Below, one piece after another: positions 34,406 to 42,718 of a DNA stretch of 64,000 nucleotides. This DNA comes from Sphingobium sp. (GTDB taxonomy: Bacteria > Pseudomonadota > Alphaproteobacteria > Sphingomonadales > Sphingomonadaceae), in contig QFQF01000011.1 in NCBI GenBank assembly GCA_003248935.1, positions 1-64,000 of the forward strand, read 5' to 3'. The position numbers were made by a program, and so were the translations under genes. The notes under the pieces were generated by a model that saw nothing but the letters and a program-made list of their open reading frames with translations, was not told where the DNA came from and searched no databases. Positions within the stretch are counted from its first letter, which is position 1; each line of letters starts with the position of its first letter.

Positions 34406-35710
34406 ATGAACGACCTGAACGTCATCGACCGGTTCCTGCAGACCTTCATCCGCTACATCGACAGCGGGTTTGGGCTGCTGGGCGGCGACGTCGCCTTCCT
34501 GACCACGACCCTGATCGGCATCGACATCACGCTTGCCGGGCTATTCTGGGCGATGGGCGGCGAGCAGGATGTGATCGGGCGTTTCCTGCGCAAAATCCTC
34601 TATGTCGGCGCGTTCGCCTTCATCCTGAACCGCTTCTCGACCCTGGCCGACATCATCTTCAACTCCTTTGCGGCGGCCGGCCTGACCGCGGGCGGCGGCA
34701 CGCTCTCGGCGGACGATCTCCTGAAACCCGGCCGCCTTGCTGGCACAGGTTTCTCGGCAGCCTGGCCGCTCCTCGAACAGGTGTCGAAACTGATGGGTTT
34801 CACCAGCTTCTTCGACAATTTCCTGACCATCATCGTGCTGCTGTTTGCCTGGGCGATCGTGATCATCGCCTTCTTCATACTCGCCGTGCAGATGTTCGTG
34901 TGCATCGTCGAGTTCAAGCTGACGACGCTTGCGGGCTTCGTGCTGGTGCCCTTCGCGCTCTGGAACCGGACCAGCTTCCTCGCCGAGCGCGTGCTGGGCA
35001 ACGTGGTGAGTTCCGGCATCAAGGTGATGGTTCTCGCCGTCATCGTCGGCATCGGCTCGAATTTCTTCAATGAGTTCACCGCTGCCCTGCAGGGCCAGGA
35101 ACCCGACATCGGGCAGGCCATGAGCCTCGTGCTGGCGTCGCTCACGCTGTTCGGCCTCGGTATCTTCGGTCCCGGCATCGCCTCGGGCCTTGTCGCCGGT
35201 GCCCCGCAGCTCGGCGCGGGTGCAGCGGTCGGCACGACGGTCGGCGCAGCCGGTATCGTCGCGCTGGGCGGCGGCGCCGCCATGGGGGCAGCTCGCGCCG
35301 CTGGTGGCGCAGCACTCGGTGCAATCCGGGCCGGCACGACGATGGGGTCGGCGGCCTCCACCTCCTACCAGCTTGGCCAGACCGCGGCCGGATCTTCGAG
35401 CGTCGGCGCCGGCATCGGCGGCATGGCACAGGCGGCCGGCAACGCTGCCCGCCAGAAAGCATCGACGGCGCTGGGCTTGGGCCAGGCCGCCGAGCGCGGT
35501 CGTGACGCCGCCTGGGCCGCCCTCAACGGCGGAGCCAATTCGAACGGATCATCTTCGGGCACTGCCGCCGACGGCGCTCCCTCCTGGGCGCAGTCGCTGC
35601 GCCGCCAACAGGACTCCCGCCACCACCGCCACGTCGCGCTTCAGACGCTGAAGGAAGGCGATCGTGGCGGCGCATCCGCCACTCCAGACATCAAGGAAAG
35701 GGAAGATTGA
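34406..35710 (+). CDS. trbL: TrbL, VirB6-like polytopic membrane protein
   Basis: The 434-aa protein begins MNDLNVIDRFLQTFIRYIDS, as in TrbL, and has about six hydrophobic segments between residues 25 and 290. Examples are VAFLTTTLIGIDITLAGLFW, FLTIIVLLFAWAIVIIAFFI and GIKVMVLAVIVGIGSNFF. The second half is Gly/Ala-rich and ends in a hydrophilic tail (SWAQSLRRQQDSRHHRH). It should form part of the inner-membrane channel. Confidence 0.93.
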   Translation: MNDLNVIDRFLQTFIRYIDSGFGLLGGDVAFLTTTLIGIDITLAGLFWAMGGEQDVIGRFLRKILYVGAFAFILNRFSTLADIIFNSFAAAGLTAGGGTLSADDLLKPGRLAGTGFSAAWPLLEQVSKLMGFTSFFDNFLTIIVLLFAWAIVIIAFFILAVQMFVCIVEFKLTTLAGFVLVPFALWNRTSFLAERVLGNVVSSGIKVMVLAVIVGIGSNFFNEFTAALQGQEPDIGQAMSLVLASLTLFGLGIFGPGIASGLVAGAPQLGAGAAVGTTVGAAGIVALGGGAAMGAARAAGGAALGAIRAGTTMGSAASTSYQLGQTAAGSSSVGAGIGGMAQAAGNAARQKASTALGLGQAAERGRDAAWAALNGGANSNGSSSGTAADGAPSWAQSLRRQQDSRHHRHVALQTLKEGDRGGASATPDIKERED

Positions 35711-35729
35711 GCCATGATCTTCATACCGC

Positions 35730-36530
35730 ATGTTTTTTAAGCGCGCCGTCCAGCGCTACGCGCAGACGCCTGAACCCGAGACGCCCTATCAACGCGCCGG
35801 CCAGGTCTGGGATGACCGTATCGGGTCCGCCCGCGTCCAGGCCCGCAACTGGCGGATGATGGCATTCGGCACACTGTCGTTGTCGACCGCCATGTCAGGT
35901 GCCCTCATCTGGCAGTCGCTGCAGAGCCGGGTCACGCCCTATGTCGTCGAGGTCAATCGCCTGGGCGAGGCCCGGGCGGTGACTGAGGCCGAAGCGGGCT
36001 ATCGCCCCACCGATCCCCAGATCGCCTGGCATCTGGCGAAGTTCATCGAGAATGTCCGTGGAGTCTCGCTCGATCCAGTGCTGATGCGCCGCGACTGGCT
36101 CTCGGCCTATGACTTCACCACGACGCGGGGGAGCCAGTTCCTTGGCGACTATGCCCGCGCCGCAGACCCCTTCGCCAGAATCGGCGAGCGCACTGTGTCA
36201 GTCCAGGTAACCAGCGTCGTCCGCGCATCCGAACGGTCGTTTCAAGTGAAATGGACCGAGACGGCCTATGAGCGTGGGAGTGAGGCGGGTTCCTCGCACT
36301 GGACCGGCATCTTGACGATCCTGACTAAGCCGCCGGTATCGGCCGATACGCTCCGCAGGAACCCGCTTGGCATCTACATCGACGCGATCGACTGGAGCCG
36401 CGAACTCGAGCCCGCGGCGTCGACTGCTGCCGCGCGTACCGCGCAACCGCCCAGCAACGTGCCGCTCGGCTCGCCGCTCGACCCGAACCTTGCCGCTCAA
36501 CCTACCGTCAATACGGAGACCCAGCCATGA
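35730..36530 (+). CDS. trbF: TrbF, VirB8-like inner-membrane protein
   Basis: The 266-aa protein has the TrbF start (MFFKRAVQRYAQTPEPETPY), with QRAGQVWDDRIGSARVQARN and a single membrane segment near residues 45 to 65. A periplasmic VirB8-type domain follows, with RVTPYVVEVNRLGEARAV, ENVRGVSLDPVLMRRDWLSA and QVKWTETAYERG. It is a core scaffold protein of the type IV secretion system. The stop overlaps trbG by 4 bases. Confidence 0.94.
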   Translation: MFFKRAVQRYAQTPEPETPYQRAGQVWDDRIGSARVQARNWRMMAFGTLSLSTAMSGALIWQSLQSRVTPYVVEVNRLGEARAVTEAEAGYRPTDPQIAWHLAKFIENVRGVSLDPVLMRRDWLSAYDFTTTRGSQFLGDYARAADPFARIGERTVSVQVTSVVRASERSFQVKWTETAYERGSEAGSSHWTGILTILTKPPVSADTLRRNPLGIYIDAIDWSRELEPAASTAAARTAQPPSNVPLGSPLDPNLAAQPTVNTETQP

Positions 36531-37384
36531 CCCGAACTCTCACAACCACGTTGCTGTCGCCTTGCTTCATCCTTCTCGCCGGCAGCGCAGGGGCGAGTCC
36601 GCCGATCCGCAACGCGTCGCGCGAAGTCGCGCCGGTCGCCATCGCCAACCGCGCGGCGACGATCGAGCCGACCGCGCAGGGGTTCATCAACGCCGTCCAG
36701 GTCTATCCTTTCACCGACGGCGCGATCTATCGAGTCATCACCGCACCGGAGAGGGTGACCGACATCGCGCTGCAACCAGGCGAGACGTTGGTCGCTGTGG
36801 CAAGCGGAGACACGGTGCGCTGGGTGATCGGCGATACCACCAGCGGGTCGAGCACGGAGAAGCGGACCCATATACTGGTGAAGCCATTCAGTGCCGGCCT
36901 GTCCACCAATCTCGTCATCACCACGGACCGGCGCAGCTATCATATCGCGCTTACAACCACGGCGAAGACGGCGATGGCCGCGCTATCCTGGACCTATCCC
37001 CAGGATGCGCTGATCGCATTGAAGCGGGCCACCATTGCGGCCGAAGCGGCCGCGCCGGTCGCAGCCGGGATCGAGGTCGAACAGCTTCATTTCAACTATG
37101 CCGTATCGGGCGATCGACCGGCCTGGCGGCCGCTTCGTGCTTTCGACGACGGCCGCCAGACCTTCATCGAATTTCCCGCGACGCTGGCCGTCGGCGAGGC
37201 GCCGCCGATTTTCCTGGTGGACGGGAAAGGCGAGGCCCAACTCGTCAACTATCGCGTGAAGGGCCACTTTTACGTCGTCGATCGCATCTTCGACGTCGCC
37301 GAGCTTCGTCTCGGCACGAAGCACCAGCAGATTGTCCGGATCAGCCGGGTTGCGGACGGCGCGCCCAAGCGGAGGGGATCATGA
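36527..37384 (+). CDS. trbG: TrbG, VirB9-like outer-membrane core protein
   Basis: The 285-aa protein has a signal peptide (LLSPCFILLAGSAGASPP), and then VirB9/CagX-type segments: GFINAVQVYPFTDGAIYRVI, TDIALQPGETLVAVASGD, ILVKPFSAGLSTNLVITTDR and HFNYAVSGDRPAWRPLRAFD. The end KGHFYVVDRIFDVAELRLG is typical. It contributes to the outer-membrane core complex with TrbI. It overlaps trbF and trbI by 4 bases each. Confidence 0.95.
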   Translation: MTRTLTTTLLSPCFILLAGSAGASPPIRNASREVAPVAIANRAATIEPTAQGFINAVQVYPFTDGAIYRVITAPERVTDIALQPGETLVAVASGDTVRWVIGDTTSGSSTEKRTHILVKPFSAGLSTNLVITTDRRSYHIALTTTAKTAMAALSWTYPQDALIALKRATIAAEAAAPVAAGIEVEQLHFNYAVSGDRPAWRPLRAFDDGRQTFIEFPATLAVGEAPPIFLVDGKGEAQLVNYRVKGHFYVVDRIFDVAELRLGTKHQQIVRISRVADGAPKRRGS

Positions 37385-38616
37385 CCGTCGAGGCGGCAGC
37401 CCCAACGGCGACCGAGACCCCCGCCGTACCTGGCAAGGTGGACCCGGAAACGCTCGCGCTACGCGCCCAGCCTGCGCGGGCGATCCGCTTCAAGCGGGGC
37501 ACCGTGGTGGTGATCGCGGCGCTCGGCTCGATCAGCCTGATCGCGACAGCCTGGGTCGCGCTGCGGCCGTCGGCATTGCACCTCGCTGGACAAGCCGACG
37601 ACCAGACGGTCGTGGCGAAAGCGCCGACCGATACATTGAGCCGCTTGCCGGGCAGCTATGGCGACGTGCCCAAACTCGGACCGCCCCTGCCGGGCGATCT
37701 CGGCCGACCCATCCTCAATCATCAGCGTGCGATGGGCATTGAGCCGACGAACGGCGAAGCTGGTCGCGCGGACCAGGCCGCCGCGACCGAACGCGATCGA
37801 CGGGCTGCGGAGTTAAGGGCGGCGCGGGAATCTGGATTACTGGTGCAATCTGGCATTCGCAACGATCCGACCCGCGTCGCTGATGCGACACTATCTTCTC
37901 CCCCGGCAGCGGCAGCGGCTGCGGAGCAGGCGCGGCTCGCGATCGATCCTGATCGTGATCCTAATGCGCAGCAGCGCAAGGCCGACTTTGTCGCGGCGCG
38001 CGACACTGGCGGCGATGTTAACGAGCATCGGCTGAGCCCGTCGGCGTCGCCGGACCTGCTGTCCGCTGGTAGTGTCATCGCGGCAAGCCTGATCACCGGG
38101 CTCAGGTCCGACCTTCCCGGCCTCGTCACCGCCCAGGTCACAGAGCGGGTTTTCGACAGCGCGACGGGCAGCATTCTTCTCATTCCGCAGGGCGCGCGGC
38201 TGATCGGCAATTACGACAGCGTGGTCGCTTTTGGGCAGAAGCGCGCACTGATCGTGTGGCAGCGGATCATCCTGCCGGACGGCAGTTCGATCCGGCTCGA
38301 CAACGTGCCCGCAACTGACCCTTCAGGCTATGCAGGGCTTGCCGATAAAGTCGATTTCCACACCTGGACGCTACTCAAGGGCGTCGCGATTTCGACATTA
38401 CTTGGCGTGGGGGCGAATGTCACTTTCTCGGGAGAGAGCGATCTCGTCCAGGCGATCCGTCAATCCACGCAGCAGAATGTGTCCCGCGCAGGAGACCAGA
38501 TCACATCCCGCAACCTGCAAATCCAACCGACCATCACGGTCCGGCCCGGCGCGGCCGTTCGGCTAGTTGTGCACAAGGATCTCATTCTCGCACCTTGGCG
38601 AGAGAAGGAGCGCTGA
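37381..38616 (+). CDS. trbI: TrbI, VirB10-like core protein
   Basis: The 411-aa protein has a cytoplasmic N-terminus, one membrane helix (GTVVVIAALGSISLIATAWV) and a long Pro/Ala-rich linker. The C-terminal VirB10 domain follows, with LSAGSVIAASLITGLRSDLPGL, VTERVFDSATGSILLIPQGA and RLIGNYDSVVAFGQKRALIV. The last part (QITSRNLQIQPTITVRPGAA) is the usual end. It spans the envelope and is the last structural trb gene here. The motifs are complete. Confidence 0.95.
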   Translation: MTVEAAAPTATETPAVPGKVDPETLALRAQPARAIRFKRGTVVVIAALGSISLIATAWVALRPSALHLAGQADDQTVVAKAPTDTLSRLPGSYGDVPKLGPPLPGDLGRPILNHQRAMGIEPTNGEAGRADQAAATERDRRAAELRAARESGLLVQSGIRNDPTRVADATLSSPPAAAAAAEQARLAIDPDRDPNAQQRKADFVAARDTGGDVNEHRLSPSASPDLLSAGSVIAASLITGLRSDLPGLVTAQVTERVFDSATGSILLIPQGARLIGNYDSVVAFGQKRALIVWQRIILPDGSSIRLDNVPATDPSGYAGLADKVDFHTWTLLKGVAISTLLGVGANVTFSGESDLVQAIRQSTQQNVSRAGDQITSRNLQIQPTITVRPGAAVRLVVHKDLILAPWREKER

Positions 38617-38617
38617 A

Positions 38618-38833
38618 ATGACCGACCTCAAATTGCCCAAGCTTCCCGATCGCAATCCGGTCAAACTCAGCATTGCTGTCATGCCGGACCTCCATCAGGC
38701 CTTGATCGACTATGCCGCGCTCTACGCAAAGACCTATGGTCGTGACGAGCCGGTTGCCGAGCTGATCCCTGCCATGCTCGCGGCCTTCCTCGAAAGTGAC
38801 AGGAGCTTTGCGCGAAACAGGACGAAGCGGTGA
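38618..38833 (+). CDS. DUF2274 family protein
   Basis: The 71-aa protein (starting DLKLPKLPDRNPVKLSIAVM) matches DUF2274, a small family of unknown function that almost always follows trbI in ICEs. It begins one base after the trbI stop with AGAAGGAG as RBS. It resembles a ribbon-helix-helix protein (residues about 12 to 55), so a regulatory role is possible. Confidence 0.9.
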   Translation: MTDLKLPKLPDRNPVKLSIAVMPDLHQALIDYAALYAKTYGRDEPVAELIPAMLAAFLESDRSFARNRTKR

Positions 38834-38836
38834 TCT

Positions 38837-39037
38837 ATGATGCACAGTAACAATCCCCAAGAAGGGGCTGTCCTCATAGAGCCTCTGACGGTCCGCATCT
38901 CTACGGCGGTCCAGCTCACCGGTATCAGCCGCTCACGTCTTTACGAGCTGATCCAGTCTGGTGAGTTGGAAACCGTCAAGGTAGGGCGATCCACGCTGAT
39001 CCCATATAAGAGCCTGAAAGCCCTGACCGGCGTCTAG
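38837..39037 (+). CDS. Excisionase-like helix-turn-helix protein
   Basis: The 66-aa protein has a winged-helix of the excisionase/DNA-binding family: VRISTAVQLTGISRSRLYEL, then IQSGELETVKVGRSTLIPYK and SLKAL. It lies 3 bases after the DUF2274 gene and its stop overlaps the convergent integrase stop by 4 bases. It may act as recombination directionality factor for this ICE, which would couple excision to transfer-operon transcription; this is inferred from position. Confidence 0.85.
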   Translation: MMHSNNPQEGAVLIEPLTVRISTAVQLTGISRSRLYELIQSGELETVKVGRSTLIPYKSLKALTGV

Positions 39038-40269
39038 CCTGGCGTGCCTCTGCCTTTACCAAAGTTCGGCCGCAGGATTCTCGCGCCGTCCCTCAGCTGG
39101 TCGAGATAGTCGGACCAGTGCTGCATCATGCGCACCCGTTCATCCCAATATTCACCGCGAGTGTAAGCACGGCGCACCATCGAAGTGTCGAGGTGGGCCA
39201 ACTGCTTCTCGATGGCGTCCGGGTTCCAGATGCCCATCTCGTTGAGCAGGGTCGCAGCCATCGCGCGAAAGCCGTGCGCCGTCATTTCTTCCTGGCTATA
39301 GCCCAGTCGACGCAGTGCCGCGTTGATGGTGTTTTCCGACATGCACTGGCGTGGTGACCGGAACGACGGAAAAAGATACCTTCCGTCGCCTGTCAGCGGA
39401 CGGAGTTCTTCCAGTAGCGCCATCGCCTGTTGCGACAGCGATACACGGTGCGGACGGCGCATTTTCATCTTTTCCGCCGGGAGCGACCAGACGGCGTCGT
39501 GCGTATTGATTTCCTCCCACTCTGCCTTGCGCAACTCGCCCGGCCGGACGAACAGATGGGGTGATAACCGCAAAGCGATCGCGGTGATTTCGTGACCTGT
39601 GTAACCGTCGATCGCGCGCAGGAGCGCGCCAGCCTCCTTGGGCGTCGTGATCGCGGCGAGATGCCGGACCTTCGGGGTGATGAGCGCGCCACGCAGGTCG
39701 GCCGCGACATCGCGATCCGCCCGAGCGGTCGCGATTGCATAGCGAAAAACCCGACTGAGCACGCTGCGCATCCGGCGTGCACTTTCGTAGCGGCCGGTCG
39801 CTTCTACCTTGCGCAGGACGGCCAGGACTTCCTGCGGTGATATCTTTGAGACAGGAAAGCTGCCGATCATGGGATAGGCCATGCCGAGCAGCCAGCGAAT
39901 CTTGTCGAGCGTGATCGGCGCGCGACCCTCCCGCTCATTCTTCGCCACCCATTCTTCGGCGATCGTCTTGAATGTGTTGTCTGCGGCCACCTTGCGCGCA
40001 AGTGTGTCGCTCCGCTTCTCGGCGGCGGGGTCGAGCCCGGCGGCGATCTGCTCCCTTGCTACGGCGCGCTGCTGACGCGCCATAGCTATCCCTACCTCGG
40101 GCCACGCGCCAAAATAGAGCGTCTTCTGTCGACCGAGGTGCCGGTAGTTCATGCGCCAGAGTTTCGTACCGTTCGTCTGGACGATGAGATACAGCCCATC
40201 GGAATCGGCCAGTTTATAGGCCTTGTCCCGGGGCTTGGCGTTGGTGATCTGGATATGATTCAGTGCCAT
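39034..40269 (-). CDS. int: Tyrosine recombinase/ICE integrase (P4-type)
   Basis: The 411-aa form starting MALNHIQITNAKPRDKAYKL at 40269 is chosen, because family members start just before the DUF4102 domain; a longer frame upstream is not conserved. DUF4102 (residues about 5 to 90) is followed by a core-binding domain and the catalytic domain. Catalytic residues visible are Arg in LFVRPGELRKAEW, Lys in AEKMKMRRPHRV, HGFR in MTAHGFRAMAATLLNEMG, His in LAHLDTSMV and Tyr in RRAYTRGEYWDER. It integrates the element into the adjacent tRNA-Leu gene. Confidence 0.94.
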   Translation of the reverse strand: MALNHIQITNAKPRDKAYKLADSDGLYLIVQTNGTKLWRMNYRHLGRQKTLYFGAWPEVGIAMARQQRAVAREQIAAGLDPAAEKRSDTLARKVAADNTFKTIAEEWVAKNEREGRAPITLDKIRWLLGMAYPMIGSFPVSKISPQEVLAVLRKVEATGRYESARRMRSVLSRVFRYAIATARADRDVAADLRGALITPKVRHLAAITTPKEAGALLRAIDGYTGHEITAIALRLSPHLFVRPGELRKAEWEEINTHDAVWSLPAEKMKMRRPHRVSLSQQAMALLEELRPLTGDGRYLFPSFRSPRQCMSENTINAALRRLGYSQEEMTAHGFRAMAATLLNEMGIWNPDAIEKQLAHLDTSMVRRAYTRGEYWDERVRMMQHWSDYLDQLRDGARILRPNFGKGRGTPG

Positions 40270-40329
40270 GATGGTGCCAGCTCCAAAGGGCTCTCCGGCA
40301 CCATCAAAAACACCATCATTCTGATGGTG
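40269..40329. repeat. Four TGATGGTG repeats in two inverted pairs at the integrase start
   Basis: TGATGGTGCC (40269..40278) pairs perfectly with GGCACCATCA (40297..40306). Only 4 bases further, CACCATCA (40311..40318) pairs with TGATGGTG (40322..40329). The same 8-mer thus occurs four times in 61 bases. These could be operators controlling int, or arm-type sites for Int/Xis near the attachment site. Confidence 0.8.
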
Positions 40330-40442
40330 CTGTTGACGGATTCGGGTGGATGAGCCCGGATTCCATTTGGCGATTTTCACTGAAAAAATGCTGTAAAACC
40401 AGCTGCTTGCTGGACCTTCCCGGACGTCGCCGGAAAGGCCTC

Positions 40443-40529
40443 TGGTGCCCAGAAGAGGACTCGAACCTCCACGACCTTGCGATCGCCAGCACCTGAAGCT
40501 GGTGCGTCTACCAATTCCGCCATCTGGGC
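40443..40529 (-). tRNA. tRNA-Leu (CAG), ICE attachment site
   Basis: The minus strand folds as a long-variable-arm tRNA. The acceptor GCCCAGA (40529..40523) pairs with TCTGGGC, the discriminator is A and CCA is encoded (40445..40443). The anticodon stem CCAGC/GCTGG encloses loop TTCAGGT with CAG, which reads CUG leucine codons. The T-arm GGTTCGAGTCC is clear. The 3' end faces the integrase gene, so this is the right junction; the ICE restores the tRNA or leaves a partial copy at its other end. Confidence 0.95.
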
Positions 40530-40720
40530 ACGGGGTAGGTCGGCGCGATTAGCCGCTGGGGTGTCGGCTTGTCAATCACCGTATCGCCAAATATTTGCGG
40601 TATAAATTCCGGCTTCGTCGCGCGGGCCGGTTGTCTCGCGGGCGCGGCTGTTGCAAGGGGAGGGGGAGATATCGGACGAACGGCCGCACCCCATGGGTGC
40701 GACGACACGCGGAGTTCCAG

Positions 40721-41644
40721 ATGACGGACAGGCTGGTTACGGTTTTTGGCGGGGGCGGCTTCGTCGGCCGCTACGTGGTGCAGGAACTGCTCTCACGCGG
40801 GGCGCGGGTGCGTGTGGCGGGGCGCAATCCGTCGGGCGCGATGCGGCTGAAGCCGCTCGCTGGCCTTGGTCAGGTGCAGCTTGTTAGCGCCGACATCACG
40901 AAGCCTAGCAGTGTCGCGAATGCGGTGGCCGGCGCCGACGTGGTCATCAATCTTGTGGGTATCCTTTCCGGCAATTTCGATGCCGTTCATGTCGCGGGTG
41001 CGCAGACGGTGGCGCGGGCCGCGACCGCAGCGGGCGCGACTGCTCTGGTCCATATGTCCGCGATCGGCGCGGATGCTCAGAGCGAATCGGCCTATGGCCG
41101 CAGCAAGGGCGAGGGTGAGGCGGCGGTCCGCGCAGCATTCCCCGACGCCACGATCATCCGTCCGTCGATCATCTTCGGCCGGGAGGACGGGTTTACCAAC
41201 CGCTTCGCGCAACTCGTCCGCATGGCCCCCGTCGTGCCGGTGATCAGCGGGCAGACGAAATTCCAGCCGGTCTATGTCGTCGACGTCGCCCGCGCCATCG
41301 CGGCAGCGGCGCTGGAGGATGGCCATGCCGCCCGGACCTATGAGCTTGGCGGTCCGGCGATCCTGTCCATGGCGCAGGTAAATGCGTTTATCGCGAAGGC
41401 GATCGGCCGTGAACGCGCGTTTCTGCCTGTGCCGGCGCCGCTCGCGTCCGTGCTCACACTGCTGCCCGGCGGTCCCATCACCCGTGATCAGCTCAAGATG
41501 CTGGCGAAGGACAATGTCGTCGCGTCGGGCGCATCCGGCCTCGATGCGCTCGGCATCGTGCCGACGCCGCTTGCCGCCGTCGCCGAGCGCTGGCTGGTCG
41601 CCTATCGCCGCCACGGCCGTTTTGCCGGGCGGGCGCAGGCCTGA
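40721..41644 (+). CDS. NAD(P)-binding protein, complex I NDUFA9-like family
   Basis: The 307-aa protein has the atypical short-chain dehydrogenase nucleotide site VFGGGGFVGRYVVQELLSRG at its N-terminus. It continues with VINLVGILSGNFDAVHVAGA, ALVHMSAIGADAQSESAYGR with a YGRSKGEGE motif, and RPSIIFGREDGFTNRFAQLV, as in NDUFA9-like proteins. These are accessory NADH-ubiquinone oxidoreductase subunits or related reductases, usually unlinked from nuo genes in sphingomonads. ATG 40721 is the first start before the Rossmann motif. The gene is the first chromosomal one beyond the ICE junction. Confidence 0.88.
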   Translation: MTDRLVTVFGGGGFVGRYVVQELLSRGARVRVAGRNPSGAMRLKPLAGLGQVQLVSADITKPSSVANAVAGADVVINLVGILSGNFDAVHVAGAQTVARAATAAGATALVHMSAIGADAQSESAYGRSKGEGEAAVRAAFPDATIIRPSIIFGREDGFTNRFAQLVRMAPVVPVISGQTKFQPVYVVDVARAIAAAALEDGHAARTYELGGPAILSMAQVNAFIAKAIGRERAFLPVPAPLASVLTLLPGGPITRDQLKMLAKDNVVASGASGLDALGIVPTPLAAVAERWLVAYRRHGRFAGRAQA

Positions 41645-41747
41645 CCCTTTTCGCGAATGCAAAGCCGGGCGTGCCATGGGCACGCCCATCCGGCCAGTCA
41701 TGAACCGCCGGGGCAATCGCCCCGCCGCAACGGAGCGCTAGCACGGC

Positions 41748-42557
41748 ATGGACATGCACTATATCACCGTCATCCTGCTCGGCATTGTCGAGGGCCTGAC
41801 GGAATTCCTTCCGGTGTCCTCGACCGGGCATCTGATCCTGGCAAGCGAACTGCTCGGCTACAATGCGTCCGAATGGGCGATGTTCAACGTCGTCATCCAA
41901 CTGGGCGCGATCCTGGCGGTCGTCGTGCTCTACTGGCGCACCTTCTGGGCGGTGGCGATGGGCCTTATCCAGGGCAACGCGGTGTCGTGGCGGTTCCTGC
42001 GCAATCTCGTCATCGCATTCATTCCGGCAGCGGTGATCGGCCTTGCCCTGCACAATTATATCGAGGTGCTTCTAGGGGAACCGATCGTCGTCGCGATTGC
42101 GCTGATCGTGGGCGGCATCGCCATTCTGATCATTGAGCGACTGATCGGGGCAACGACCATCGTGGGCATCGCCGATATCCCGCTTGTGCGGGTCATCGGC
42201 ATCGGCTTCATCCAGTGCCTTGCCATGATCCCGGGCGTCAGCCGCTCCGGCGCGACGATCATGGGCGCACTCACGCTGGGCGTCGAGCGGCGCACGGCGG
42301 CGGAGTTCAGCTTCTTCCTCGCGATTCCGACCATGTTGGGCGCAACCGCCCTGGAACTGGTCAAGAACCATGACAAGCTGACCTCCGCCAGCGTCGGCTG
42401 GACGGAAATCGGTCTCGGTTTCCTGGTGTCGTTCGTGGTGGCGATCCTCGTCATCAAATGGTTCGTCGGCATCGTGTCGAAGCACGGCTTTGCGCCATTC
42501 GCCTGGTACCGAATCGTCGCCGGAACCGCCGCATCGTTCTGGCTTCTGAGTTTTTAG
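41748..42557 (+). CDS. uppP: Undecaprenyl-diphosphatase UppP (BacA)
   Basis: The 269-aa membrane enzyme shows both signature motifs: VEGLTEFLPVSSTGHLILAS at the N-terminus and MIPGVSRSGATIMGALTLGV in the second half. It has about seven hydrophobic helices. It dephosphorylates undecaprenyl diphosphate to recycle the lipid carrier for peptidoglycan and other glycans. ATG 41748 or 41754 could be used; the first is taken. About 100 bases separate it from the NDUFA9-like gene. Confidence 0.96.
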   Translation: MDMHYITVILLGIVEGLTEFLPVSSTGHLILASELLGYNASEWAMFNVVIQLGAILAVVVLYWRTFWAVAMGLIQGNAVSWRFLRNLVIAFIPAAVIGLALHNYIEVLLGEPIVVAIALIVGGIAILIIERLIGATTIVGIADIPLVRVIGIGFIQCLAMIPGVSRSGATIMGALTLGVERRTAAEFSFFLAIPTMLGATALELVKNHDKLTSASVGWTEIGLGFLVSFVVAILVIKWFVGIVSKHGFAPFAWYRIVAGTAASFWLLSF

Positions 42558-42718
42558 GACCGAATCGGCCGTAAATTGGGCAAGATTATTTCGGTGAAAT
42601 GAATGAATAGGAAGGTTGAGGGGCATTATAGGTCAATATAGCTTACCTTAATGCGATTATTTCCGTGACTCCCGGGCTTTTCCGCGCTAACCGCGCGGCA
42701 GAGAGAAGGGACGCACGT

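Larger units (their letters stand above)
1..40442. mobile_element. Integrative and conjugative element, Tn4371-like backbone (right part; left end outside window)
   Basis: The gene order parB, DUF736, HTH, traF, lytic transglycosylase, relaxase, traG, trbBCDEJLFGI, DUF2274, excisionase-like, integrase is the conserved backbone of Tn4371-like ICEs found in many proteobacteria. The integrase lies next to the 3' end of a tRNA-Leu gene, a classic integration site. No second copy of the tRNA 3' end is visible near position 1, so the left attachment site must lie outside the window. The backbone is interrupted between the relaxase and traG by about 19 kb of defence-type cargo. Truncated parB, a decayed SNase-like gene and an IS66 insertion show that the element is partly degraded, but the transfer genes look intact. 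Confidence 0.88.
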
